From Nocardia panacis (GTDB lineage Bacteria > Actinomycetota > Actinomycetes > Mycobacteriales > Mycobacteriaceae), in contig NZ_QZFU01000045.1 of assembly GCF_003598715.1 (NCBI RefSeq), positions 124,001 to 188,000 on the forward strand: a DNA stretch of 64,000 nt, in the 5' to 3' direction. A program made the translations under genes and the position numbers. The notes below the pieces were generated by a model. It worked only from the letters and a program-made list of their open reading frames with translations, had not been told where the DNA came from and did not search any database. This document shows, piece by piece, positions 1 to 7,282 of the stretch; the first letter of the stretch is position 1, and every line of letters begins with the position of its first letter.

Positions 1-646
1 TCGCGGAACTGTCCTGCCGATAGGCGGCATAGGTGAACGGTCCGCTGCCGATATTGTCGCCGAGGCAGCGTTGCTCGGCCGGTTTCGCGGTGGTGACATC
101 GGCGAGTATGCCCAGCTGTGGTGTCGAGGTCGCCTGGAGGAATTGCGCGTTCGGTCGGTCGAAGCGCACCACAGCGGTCAATCGATCCACCACGGTGGTG
201 CCCGCGTAGCCGGTGAGGTAGCTCGTCGGGAGCGCCGCCTTGACCCCGCCCAGGCGCACCACCGAATCCAAGGTGTTGCGCACCGATTCGGCGGTCAGCG
301 GGGTGCCGTCGCTGAAGGTGACACCGTCGACCAGATGGAAGGTGAATTCCCGTGCGTCGGGGCCGATCTCCCAGCGCTGCGCGAGCCACGGCCGCAGTTC
401 GCCGGTCGTCGGATCCTGATCGGTGAGCGAATCCACGATCTGCCGTACGACATATACCGTCTGATTGGTCCCGGCCTGGGCCGGATCGGAGCAGGTCGGA
501 GCCTGCGACAGTCCGTAGCGTAGGGTGCCGCCGGGCCGGGGCGGTCCGGTCTCGGCATCCGGTGTCGAAGCGACGCTGCCGCATCCGGTCAGCACGGTCG
601 CCGCCACTGCCGCCACTGCTGCGAGGCGATATCGAATGCGAATCAC
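1..646 (-). CDS. ABC transporter solute-binding lipoprotein, family 5 (C-terminus outside window)
   Basis: This is the N-terminal ~215 residues of a peptide/nickel/opine-type (SBP_bac_5) extracytoplasmic binding protein. It starts with GTG at 646, overlapping the stop of the upstream monooxygenase gene (GTGA). The N-terminus has a basic stretch, a hydrophobic Ala/Val segment and a lipobox LTGC, so it should be a lipid-anchored protein on the outer face of the membrane. Family landmarks follow: GGTLRYGL, a DSLTDQDPTTGELRPWLAQ block, and FTFHLVDGVTFSDGTPLTAESV, which is the usual family signature read in two parts. It is the last visible gene of an operon that also has an amino-acid ABC importer, so the operon probably carries a second importer whose permeases lie to the left. 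The ligand cannot be read from the sequence; a sulfur-containing compound is an inference from the neighbours. Confidence 0.88.
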   Translation of the reverse strand, partial: MIRIRYRLAAVAAVAATVLTGCGSVASTPDAETGPPRPGGTLRYGLSQAPTCSDPAQAGTNQTVYVVRQIVDSLTDQDPTTGELRPWLAQRWEIGPDAREFTFHLVDGVTFSDGTPLTAESVRNTLDSVVRLGGVKAALPTSYLTGYAGTTVVDRLTAVVRFDRPNAQFLQATSTPQLGILADVTTAKPAEQRCLGDNIGSGPFTYAAYRQDSSA

Positions 647-1746
647 CGGGCGACCTCGGTCAATTGGGCGGAGCCTGCCGATTCGGCAACGGTCGGCTGA
701 GCCGAGCCCGCGAGCGGCCTGCTGGGAATGCGGCGGCGCAGCTCGGGCGCCACCTCGGACTGGAACAACTCGAGGCTCTCGCGATACGGGGCATCGGGGC
801 GACCGTCCCGCTCGGCGGACAGGTGGATGACCTCGTGCCCGAACTGCTCGTGATAGCGGCCGACCTTGTCGATCACCTGCTCCGGACTACCCACCAATGC
901 CGAACTGCGGGAAAGGAAATCCTCCAGCGACTCGAACACGATCGGCAGACCGTGCGCGCGGGCCAGCCCGGCGCGCGCCGCGAAGATCGGCTCGAATACC
1001 CGCCGCGCCTCCTGCGAGGTGCGAGCCACATGGAAACCCGCGGTGCCCGCGCCGACCAGCGCGTCGGCCGGGTCGTGGCCGTGGGCCGCCCACCGCTCCC
1101 GATAGTGCCGCACCAGTTCGGAATAGGGCTCGATCGGATTGGTGACATTGGCGGAGAACAGCGGATCACCGTGGCGCGCCGCCAATTCCACCGAATCCCG
1201 ACTCGTCGCGCTGCCGTGCCAGATCCGCACCCGTGCCTGCAGTGGGCGCGGCAAAGCCTTGGCCGCGCGCAGTTCCGGGCGGAACCGACCCGACCAGGTG
1301 ACTTCCTCGCTGTCCCACAGCCGCCGGAACAGCTCGTAGCCTTCGCGATTGCGGTCCCACTGATCCTCGGTGGTGACGTGGTAGAGCCGGGCCTGCGCCG
1401 CGCCATTGCCCTTGCCGATGATCAATTCCAGTCGACCGTCGGCGAGATTGTCCAGCGTCGAATAGTCCTCGAAGGCGCGCACCGGATCCAGCAGGCTCAG
1501 GGTGGTCACCGCCGTGAACAGCGTGACGCGCGCGGTGACGGCGGCCAGGTGCGCCAGCAGCACCGGCGGCGCGGCCGACAGGAACGGATCCTCGTGCCGC
1601 TCGCCGACGGCGAAGCCGTCATAGCCCAATTCCTCGGCCAGCCTTGCCTGTTCGACGACATCGCGGAATCGCTGCCTGGTCTCGGGCAGTGCGCCGGTGC
1701 TCGGATCGGGTACCCGCGTGACCAGGGTGAACAATAGGAATTTCAT
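643..1746 (-). CDS. LLM-class flavin-dependent monooxygenase
   Basis: The 367-residue product is a luciferase-like (bacterial luciferase/alkanesulfonate monooxygenase fold) oxidoreductase expected to use FMNH2 and oxygen. The N-terminal strand MKFLLFTLVTR, the GYDGFAVGERHEDPF block, VTLFTAVTTLSLLDPVRAFED and the DGRLELIIGKGNG segment are typical of the TIM-barrel family. The C-terminal GSPEQVIDKVGRY is the usual late motif. The ATG overlaps the stop of the GNAT gene by four bases and its own stop overlaps the next gene, so the three are translationally coupled. A monooxygenase next to a GNAT and a cystine-type importer resembles the ytmI-tcy-ytmO operon of Bacillus subtilis, which releases cysteine from modified cysteines. 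That substrate assignment is inference. Confidence 0.9.
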   Translation of the reverse strand: MKFLLFTLVTRVPDPSTGALPETRQRFRDVVEQARLAEELGYDGFAVGERHEDPFLSAAPPVLLAHLAAVTARVTLFTAVTTLSLLDPVRAFEDYSTLDNLADGRLELIIGKGNGAAQARLYHVTTEDQWDRNREGYELFRRLWDSEEVTWSGRFRPELRAAKALPRPLQARVRIWHGSATSRDSVELAARHGDPLFSANVTNPIEPYSELVRHYRERWAAHGHDPADALVGAGTAGFHVARTSQEARRVFEPIFAARAGLARAHGLPIVFESLEDFLSRSSALVGSPEQVIDKVGRYHEQFGHEVIHLSAERDGRPDAPYRESLELFQSEVAPELRRRIPSRPLAGSAQPTVAESAGSAQLTEVAR

Positions 1747-2255
1747 GCGGCGGCCTTTACAGGTAGATATTTCTCGAACCGGTGCGGGCCGATCTCCTCG
1801 GCCGAGCGCTCGGCGTCGAACAGCGCGGTGTAGCCGCCCGCCAGATACAGGCCGACGGCCTCGGGTTGACGCGGCCCGGTGGTCAGGACGATGCGGCGGT
1901 AGCCGCGCCCGGCGATCTCGGCCTCCAGCCGCGCCAGCACGAAGCGACCCAGCCCACGCCTACGCCGTTCGCGCGCGGTCCAAATGCGCTTGAGCTCCGC
2001 GGTTTCCGCGTCGAAGCGCTGGAACGCTCCGCCCGCCACCGCCTCGCCCTCGTAGGTGAGGACCAGCAGCGCGCCACCGGGCGGCGCGAACGCGTCGAGT
2101 GGATGTGCCAGCAGTTCCGCGTGTTGCTGCCCCGCGCTGCGGCCGTGGCGGCTGCTGTACTCCACGGCCAGTTCGGCCAGTAGCGGCGCGGCCAGCGGAT
2201 CGTCCTGCAGCACCTGGTGCACTCGCAGATCGTCGGGGGAAAAATCGTGTGTCAT
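1743..2255 (-). CDS. GNAT family N-acetyltransferase
   Basis: A 170-residue acetyltransferase that would transfer acetyl from acetyl-CoA to an amine. The GNAT core is visible: LLVLTYEGEAVAGGAFQRF (beta strands), ELKRIWTARERRRRGLGRFVL (acetyl-CoA pyrophosphate-binding loop, R-R-R-R-G-L-G), then YRRIVLTTGPRQPEAVGLYLAGGY. The open frame extends far upstream, but ATG at 2255 follows the binding-protein stop at 2267 and begins the GNAT-like sequence MTHDFSPDD. It is coupled by ATGA to the LLM monooxygenase. In analogous sulfur-scavenging operons a GNAT acetylates the modified cysteine before oxidation; the same role is plausible here but unproven. Confidence 0.88.
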   Translation of the reverse strand: MTHDFSPDDLRVHQVLQDDPLAAPLLAELAVEYSSRHGRSAGQQHAELLAHPLDAFAPPGGALLVLTYEGEAVAGGAFQRFDAETAELKRIWTARERRRRGLGRFVLARLEAEIAGRGYRRIVLTTGPRQPEAVGLYLAGGYTALFDAERSAEEIGPHRFEKYLPVKAAA

Positions 2256-2266
2256 TGGGTGATTCG

Positions 2267-3217
2267 CTACTTCTTCGGTAGTCCGGGCGGATTGATCCGC
2301 GAGGTGGTCACGGCCTCGTCGTGCAGCTTCCAGCGGTCGAGCGTTTGCTGGTACAGGCCGTGCTGGATGGCGTATTCGAGTGCCTGATGAATGGGGCCGA
2401 TGAGGCCGTTGTCCTTCTTGGTGAGCACCGCTATCTCGCCCTGCAACTGCTCGCCCGCTCCGGAGAAGGTGCCGAGGACCTTCGTCTGCTTGGCAACGGT
2501 CGCGTGGTAGACCGCCGTCGGATTCGGGCCGAGATAGCCGTCGAGCCGCTGCGAGGCCAGTGCCAGGTAGTAGTCGGTGACCTGCTTGAAATAGGCGATA
2601 TCGATCGGGGCCAGCCCCTCGGCGAGATTGCGCCGATTCCACTCGACCAGCAACTGCTCCTGATTGGTTCCGGTGCCGACGCCGATTCGCTTGCCCGCCA
2701 GACTCTTTCGGTCCTGGAACTCGAGCGTGCTCGCGATCGGGACCTCCAGAGCGAGGGTGTCGCTGCGGTAGGTGGCGAAGTCGTATTTCTCCTTGCGCTC
2801 CTCGGTCACCGTGACGTTGGAGAACATCGCGTCCGCCGCGCCGGAATCCACCCGCACGAAGCTCTGCGACCAGTCCGCCACCTCCTGCTGCGCCCGCAGA
2901 CCGAGGATGTCGGCGATGAGGGCGCTGATATCCACCTCGATGCCGACCACGGTCTTGTCATCGGTGGCGTGGAAACGCAGCGGCGGCGCGGAACCGGCGG
3001 TGCCGATCACCACCAGCGCGCCCCGGTCGCGAATGGCCTGCGGCACGGCCGCGGCGATGGCGTCCACCTTCGGCGCGCGCACCCGCCCGGCCTGCGCGGG
3101 GGACAGGTCGAAGCCCGCGGCCTCGACGTTCTGGGACTTGGTATCCGGATCCGGGCCGCCGCAGCCCGCGAGCAGCAGGGCGGCGGCGGTGACCGCGATC
3201 ATGGCGGAGAGTCTCAT
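2267..3217 (-). CDS. Amino-acid/cystine-type ABC transporter substrate-binding lipoprotein
   Basis: The 316-residue product is a family-3 (SBP_bac_3) binding lipoprotein. ATG at 3217 is used because MRLSAMIAVTAAALLLAGCG is a complete lipoprotein signal with lipobox LAGC; the longer upstream frame only reads through the ATPase gene. Family landmarks are ALVVIGTAGSAPPLRFHA, VVGIEVDISALIADILG, the FVRVDSGAADAMFSNVTVTEERKE block (read in two parts) and a C-terminal KDNGLIGPIHQAL segment. It would capture an amino acid outside the cell and deliver it to the permease encoded just upstream. It sits 16 bases after the ATPase gene and 11 bases before the GNAT gene. Confidence 0.9.
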   Translation of the reverse strand: MRLSAMIAVTAAALLLAGCGGPDPDTKSQNVEAAGFDLSPAQAGRVRAPKVDAIAAAVPQAIRDRGALVVIGTAGSAPPLRFHATDDKTVVGIEVDISALIADILGLRAQQEVADWSQSFVRVDSGAADAMFSNVTVTEERKEKYDFATYRSDTLALEVPIASTLEFQDRKSLAGKRIGVGTGTNQEQLLVEWNRRNLAEGLAPIDIAYFKQVTDYYLALASQRLDGYLGPNPTAVYHATVAKQTKVLGTFSGAGEQLQGEIAVLTKKDNGLIGPIHQALEYAIQHGLYQQTLDRWKLHDEAVTTSRINPPGLPKK

Positions 3218-3233
3218 CGAATTCCTTGCGAGA

Positions 3234-4028
3234 TCAGCGGACGCGGGACAGGAAGGCTTGGGTGCGCGGGTGCCGCGGCTGGTCGAGCACCACCGCGGGC
3301 GGCCCCTGCTCGACGATCGCGCCGTCGTCGAGGAAGACGACCGTGTCGGCCACCTCCCTGGCGAACCCGATCTCATGGGTGACGATCACCAGGGCGGTGC
3401 CCCCGTGGGCCAGTCCGCGAATGACATCGAGCACCTCGCCGACGAGTTCGGGATCCAACGCCGAGGTCGGCTCGTCGAACAGGATCACCGGCGGCCGCAG
3501 CGCCAGCGCCCTGGCAATGGCCACCCGCTGTTGCTGCCCACCGGACAGGCGCCGCGGATAGGCCCCGGCCAACTCGCCGATACCGACCCGCGTGAGCAAC
3601 TCCCGCGCCTCGGCCTCGACTTGCCCGCGCGGGCGACCCTGCGCGGCGATCGGGGCGAGCGCGACATTCTCCAGCGCCGTCAGATGCGCGAACAGGTTGA
3701 ATTGTTGGAATACGAAACCGATCCCGGTGCGCTGCCTGCGCACCCGACGATCCGGCAGCGCGTGCAACCTGTTGCCGCGCAGGCGATATCCGATCAACTC
3801 GCCCGCGATCCGCACCGTGCCCGAATCCAGCGGCTCCAGTCGATTGAGCACGCGCAGCAGCGTCGACTTCCCCGAACCGGACGGACCGATCACCGCGACC
3901 ACCTCACCCGGTCGCACCGTCAAATCGATATCGCGCAAAACCTGATGCGCCCCATAGGCTTTGCGTAGACCGCGCACCTCCACCGCCGGAGTCGGCTCGC
4001 CGTGCACGGCACCCGTCGACAGACTCAT
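3234..4028 (-). CDS. Amino-acid ABC transporter ATP-binding protein
   Basis: A 264-residue ABC ATPase of the polar amino-acid (HisP/GlnQ/TcyN) type that powers import. Visible motifs are Walker A GPSGSGKST (about residues 49-57), the Q-loop VFQQFNLF, signature LSGGQQQR, Walker B VILFDEPTSALD and the switch His in VTHE. The region 95-110 (GYRLRGNRLHALPDRRVRRQ) is slightly longer than in most members. Its ATG overlaps the permease stop (ATGA), indicating coupled translation, and the binding-protein gene follows. Substrate class comes from family resemblance and neighbours. Confidence 0.95.
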   Translation of the reverse strand: MSLSTGAVHGEPTPAVEVRGLRKAYGAHQVLRDIDLTVRPGEVVAVIGPSGSGKSTLLRVLNRLEPLDSGTVRIAGELIGYRLRGNRLHALPDRRVRRQRTGIGFVFQQFNLFAHLTALENVALAPIAAQGRPRGQVEAEARELLTRVGIGELAGAYPRRLSGGQQQRVAIARALALRPPVILFDEPTSALDPELVGEVLDVIRGLAHGGTALVIVTHEIGFAREVADTVVFLDDGAIVEQGPPAVVLDQPRHPRTQAFLSRVR

Positions 4029-5008
4029 CGGGTCCCTCCACGCGGTCCGGTCGCGATGACGGCGATCTCCTGAAACCTGATACCGATTCGCTGCAGTGGT
4101 GTCGGCGGCGGCGTGCGATGCGCGCCCTTGGCGTAGTGCCGCTCGATGTAGTGCTGCACCACCGACAACACCGTGGTCAGCAGGATGTACCAGACCGTGG
4201 CCACCATCAGCAGCGGCACCACCCGCCCATTGCGGCCGTACACCACCTGGACCTGGTAGAACAGCTCGGCGATCGCCATCACCGACACGATCGAGGTGCC
4301 CTTGAACAGGCTGATCACCTCATTGCTCGCATTCGGCAGAATCGAGCGCATGGCCTGCGGCAGCACTATCGTGCGGAACTGCCGCATCCGGGGCAGTCCC
4401 AGTGCCGCCGCCGCCTCGAGCTGTCCGGGATCGACGGAAAGGAAACCGGCCCTGATGATCTCGGCCGAATACGCCGCCTGATGCAGGGCCAACCCGATCA
4501 CCGCCGCGGTGAACCCGCTCAGCACCTCGTTCACCGGGAACTCGTAGAAGGCAGGCCCGAACGGGATTCCGATCGAAAGCCTGCGATACAGGTAGGCGAT
4601 ATTGAACCAGAACAGCAACTGCACGATCAGCGGGATGGAGCGGAACGCCCATACATACACCCACGAGATCACCCGCAGCACCGGGTTGTTCGACAATCGC
4701 GCCACCGCGAGCGCGCCACCGAGCAGGAAGCCGAGCACGGTGCCCCACACCGTGAGCTCCAGGGTGACCCGCAGCGCGGCCAGTACGGAACTCGCCGTGA
4801 AATACTGCCCGAAAGTCGGCCAATCCCAGCCGGGATTGGTGATCAGACCGTGCGCGAACTGGGCCACCAGCAGCAGCGCCACCCCACTGCCGACCCAGCG
4901 CCACGGATGACGAGCACGGGCGAGGGTCGGCGCGTCCGATCGCGCCGTCTCGGGTCTGCCGTCGAAGCGGCGGACCGCCGTGGCGGCCGATGCGGTGGAC
5001 ACACTCAT
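4025..5008 (-). CDS. Amino-acid ABC transporter permease
   Basis: A 327-residue inner-membrane permease of the His/Glu/Gln/Arg/opine (HEQRo, BPD_transp_1) group. After a ~35-residue hydrophilic N-terminus come a first membrane segment (WVGSGVALLLVAQFAHGLI), then the typical LRVTLELTVWGTVLGFLLGG start of the transport domain. The EAA loop is EAAAALGLPRMRQFRTIVLPQA, seen here as EAAAALG and RTIVLPQAMR. The end carries VVQHYIERHYAKG. It is the first full-length gene of the operon and lies 95 bases downstream of a cysteine-rich-type leader peptide, which suggests attenuation control of the operon. Length is somewhat above the usual 220-290 because of both tails. Confidence 0.93.
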   Translation of the reverse strand: MSVSTASAATAVRRFDGRPETARSDAPTLARARHPWRWVGSGVALLLVAQFAHGLITNPGWDWPTFGQYFTASSVLAALRVTLELTVWGTVLGFLLGGALAVARLSNNPVLRVISWVYVWAFRSIPLIVQLLFWFNIAYLYRRLSIGIPFGPAFYEFPVNEVLSGFTAAVIGLALHQAAYSAEIIRAGFLSVDPGQLEAAAALGLPRMRQFRTIVLPQAMRSILPNASNEVISLFKGTSIVSVMAIAELFYQVQVVYGRNGRVVPLLMVATVWYILLTTVLSVVQHYIERHYAKGAHRTPPPTPLQRIGIRFQEIAVIATGPRGGTR

Positions 5009-5103
5009 ATTCGGATCCTTAACAACAGAGCTGCGAGACCGCGCCCCCCTGAGGCGACGGTCTCTCCACCCGGCCAGCGACGGGTGCGTGATCTGGCGCG
5101 CGG

Positions 5104-5187
5104 CTAGCTCGGACAGCTACCGGCGGTAGCCGCGCACAGATCGATAGGGGAGCGTCCCCAGCGGATTCGGTTCGAATCGATGATCAT
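5104..5187 (-). CDS. Putative cysteine-responsive leader peptide
   Basis: A 27-codon ORF begins with ATG at 5187, preceded by a strong Shine-Dalgarno GGAGGAA about six bases upstream. It ends IDLCAATAGSCPS with two Cys codons near the stop. Actinobacterial leader peptides upstream of sulfur-assimilation and cysteine operons have the same pattern: an Arg-rich start, a conserved IDL core and one or more late Cys codons. The position, 95 bases before the ABC permease start and on the same strand, is what is expected for a cis-acting attenuator that senses Cys-tRNA or ribosome stalling. Being a leader is inferred from composition and position; no terminator hairpin was proved in 5009-5103. Confidence 0.62.
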   Translation of the reverse strand: MIIDSNRIRWGRSPIDLCAATAGSCPS

Positions 5188-5535
5188 CCCGGTTCCTCCA
5201 TCGTTCCCGGCGGAAGCACCCGCACCCGATCGGCGGGGGGTTGCTGCGACGTCGACGAGCCAGGTCTCTCGGTCGCTCTGGATGGTGTCGTCCGACTCCG
5301 CGACACGAACCGGCCGCAGCGTCGAGTCCAATGATCATGCGTAACAGTCGATCCGCGCGACAACCGTAGGAATCACAGTGAACGTAGCCCTTGTCGGCGG
5401 GTGCGCCCCGGCCGATGATGTGGCAGGTTCGCCTCCCACGCCCGGCCGCGACGCGCCGTCGTGTCGATAGCGATCATCTACTGTCGCACGCGGTACCGTG
5501 TGCCTCGATCGAGCCCGACGAGGAGGAGGTCCCAG
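5188..5535. promoter_or_regulatory. Divergent intergenic region between sulfur-type operon and secreted-protein gene
   Basis: This 348-base gap separates the minus-strand leader peptide/ABC operon from the plus-strand secreted-protein gene, so it must hold both promoters. The only clear elements are two Shine-Dalgarno sequences at its borders (GGAGGAA on the minus strand near 5193-5199, AGGAGGAGG at 5521-5529 on the plus strand). Longer open frames on the minus strand across 5188-5338 merely extend the leader ORF and show no recognisable protein. No convincing sigma-factor hexamers were identified. Confidence 0.4.
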
Positions 5536-6240
5536 GTGTCCGTGCTACGCCGTGTGATCGTTCTGGCCGCTGCTCTGACCATCCCGTTGGTCGCCCTCCC
5601 CGCCGCCAACGCCGCACCGGGTGCGGCGGATCCGCAGCCCGCGCACTCGGGCGATATCCCCTCCCAACCCGCCTCGACCAACGAACTGATCGAGGCATAC
5701 CAGGGCGCCATCGAACGGTTGCGCTCCTTCGGTATGAATCCCTTTCTCTACCCCACCGCTTCCGCTTTCTGCGTGGGCGGCAGCACACTCGGGCTGGCCC
5801 CCGCCCTCGGCGTCGCCATGCCCGGCCCGTGGCCGAAGACGACCCTCGCCATCCCCGGCCTGGACCTGACCGCCGCGAAGGCCGGGCAGACACTGTTCAC
5901 CTTCGTGCCCTACGGCCTCGGACCCGACAGCGCCAACACCTCGGGTATGCGGGTGGCCTGGGTGAACCTCGGCACCGGCCGCAGCGGCATCGCCGAAATG
6001 GGACCGCTCGGCGATATCGTGCGCGCCATGATCCCGCCCTCGGTGCCCGCCGAGATCCGCCCCGCCGCCGAACAGGCGATCCAGCAGTTCTTCTTCGCGG
6101 CCCTGCCGGTCGGCGGCGTCCGCGCGGTCCCCGTGGACACCGGCTCGGGCACCGTGCTGGCAGCCGTATACGGCACAGTCGACAATGGCGGCAAATCCTG
6201 CTTCTTCCTGCCGACCGTCGGAATCACCGCCGTTGCGTAG
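5536..6240 (+). CDS. Secreted protein of unknown function
   Basis: The 234-residue product has a Sec signal peptide: VSVLRRVIVLAAALTIPLVA followed by an ANA cleavage-type site near residue 27. GTG at 5536 is chosen because AGGAGGAGG lies five to six bases upstream and it places the signal peptide at the N-terminus; the frame itself opens at 5461. The mature part starts with a Pro/Ala/Ser-rich stretch and then a compact domain with FGMNPFLYPTASAFCVGG and GKSCFFLPTVGITAV, whose two Cys could form a disulfide. It resembles conserved actinobacterial exported proteins of unknown role. The gene stands alone, divergent from the ABC operon. Confidence 0.82.
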   Translation: MSVLRRVIVLAAALTIPLVALPAANAAPGAADPQPAHSGDIPSQPASTNELIEAYQGAIERLRSFGMNPFLYPTASAFCVGGSTLGLAPALGVAMPGPWPKTTLAIPGLDLTAAKAGQTLFTFVPYGLGPDSANTSGMRVAWVNLGTGRSGIAEMGPLGDIVRAMIPPSVPAEIRPAAEQAIQQFFFAALPVGGVRAVPVDTGSGTVLAAVYGTVDNGGKSCFFLPTVGITAVA

Positions 6241-6323
6241 GTCATCCGGGCGTCACCTTCTTGCTGACCAACGAGCGACCATGGCGAGTGGTTCGATCGC
6301 GCCTATACCGCTGCGACAGGCAT

Positions 6324-6344
6324 GATCCGGGGTTGCCCCGGATC
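6324..6344. terminator. Candidate bidirectional hairpin between convergent genes
   Basis: A perfect 9-bp inverted repeat, GATCCGGGG and CCCCGGATC with a TTG loop, lies between the convergent secreted-protein gene and lppM. No T-run follows on either strand, so it would be a weak or non-canonical terminator. Confidence 0.45.
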
Positions 6345-6359
6345 GCCCGAGGTAGACGG

Positions 6360-7124
6360 TCAGCGTCGACTGCGCTCGCGCCACCACCGCGACAGTGACA
6401 GCCGCACCCTCGGATAGCCCTGTGCCGGAGCGGGATTGCGATCCATATAGGCGACCGCCGCCACCACGGCCGCTACCGCCAGGGTGATACCGCCGACAAT
6501 GCCCGCCCAGCCCGCGAAGGATCGGGTGTTGGGATCGGCGTAGCTGACCTCGGCGCGCAGGGTGGACACATCGCCGGGCGGCAGCTTCCACGACACGGTG
6601 GAATCGTCGTCGCGGGTGCCATTGGTCTTGGCGACCCTGGCGGGGAAGGCGATGGTGAACTGTACGTCGGACCCTTGCGGCGGAACGGATTTCAGATCCA
6701 CCCGCCCCGTCATGCTGACCAGGTCGCCGCTGCGGGCGAACTGGAGGGTGAACATGCCCTGCGTCTGGTCGGACAGGCCGCTGAGTTGCTGGACCTCACC
6801 GAAGGACAGGTCGTCGAAGAACACCTGGCTGCCGACGTATCCGTCCTGCGCGTACTTCTCCACCCGCACCTTCGACGAGATCGCGTCGGGGGCCTTCAGT
6901 TGCGGTCCCTTGTCATCGGCGCTCGCGGGCACCACCGCGGCCACGATCCGCCCCGACACCCGGTCGTTGGAGGACACCCCCATCGACACCTGCACCCGCA
7001 GGCAGCCTGCCAATACGGGCACGACCAGCGCGGCGAGCAGCAGCGCGGCCAGCAGTCGCAGGCGATTGCGGCGCGCCGAACGGTTCGGAGCATCGGGCAC
7101 GGTGGTGTGGGGACTCGGCTGCAC
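6360..7124 (-). CDS. lppM: LppM family lipoprotein/membrane protein
   Basis: The 254-residue protein has an N-terminal lipoprotein signal (RLRLLAALLLAALVVPVLAGC, read in two parts; lipobox LAGC at about residue 41) and a C-terminal transmembrane helix near residues 207-228 (WAGIVGGITLAVAAVVAAV), followed by a basic cytoplasmic tail. The first block after the Cys, LRVQVSMGVSSNDRVSGRIV, is typical of LppM, the mycobacterial protein (Rv2171) reported to influence phagosome handling. The neighbouring GNAT and DUF3040 genes also match the M. tuberculosis lppM neighbourhood. It is a single gene on the minus strand with a 158-base upstream gap. Biochemical role unknown. Confidence 0.85.
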   Translation of the reverse strand: MQPSPHTTVPDAPNRSARRNRLRLLAALLLAALVVPVLAGCLRVQVSMGVSSNDRVSGRIVAAVVPASADDKGPQLKAPDAISSKVRVEKYAQDGYVGSQVFFDDLSFGEVQQLSGLSDQTQGMFTLQFARSGDLVSMTGRVDLKSVPPQGSDVQFTIAFPARVAKTNGTRDDDSTVSWKLPPGDVSTLRAEVSYADPNTRSFAGWAGIVGGITLAVAAVVAAVAYMDRNPAPAQGYPRVRLSLSRWWRERSRR

Positions 7125-7282
7125 GGCTCACATCGTGCCAGGCCGTCCACCCCGAATGCCACGCGACACCGCCCTACCGGCGAGGTAGTGGAATATGCCG
7201 CCGTCGGCGACCCGAAACGGCGGCGGAGCCCCCTACCGGACCCGATCGCCGAGCAGGCCCGCTCCGCGCCGGTCGCGCACCG

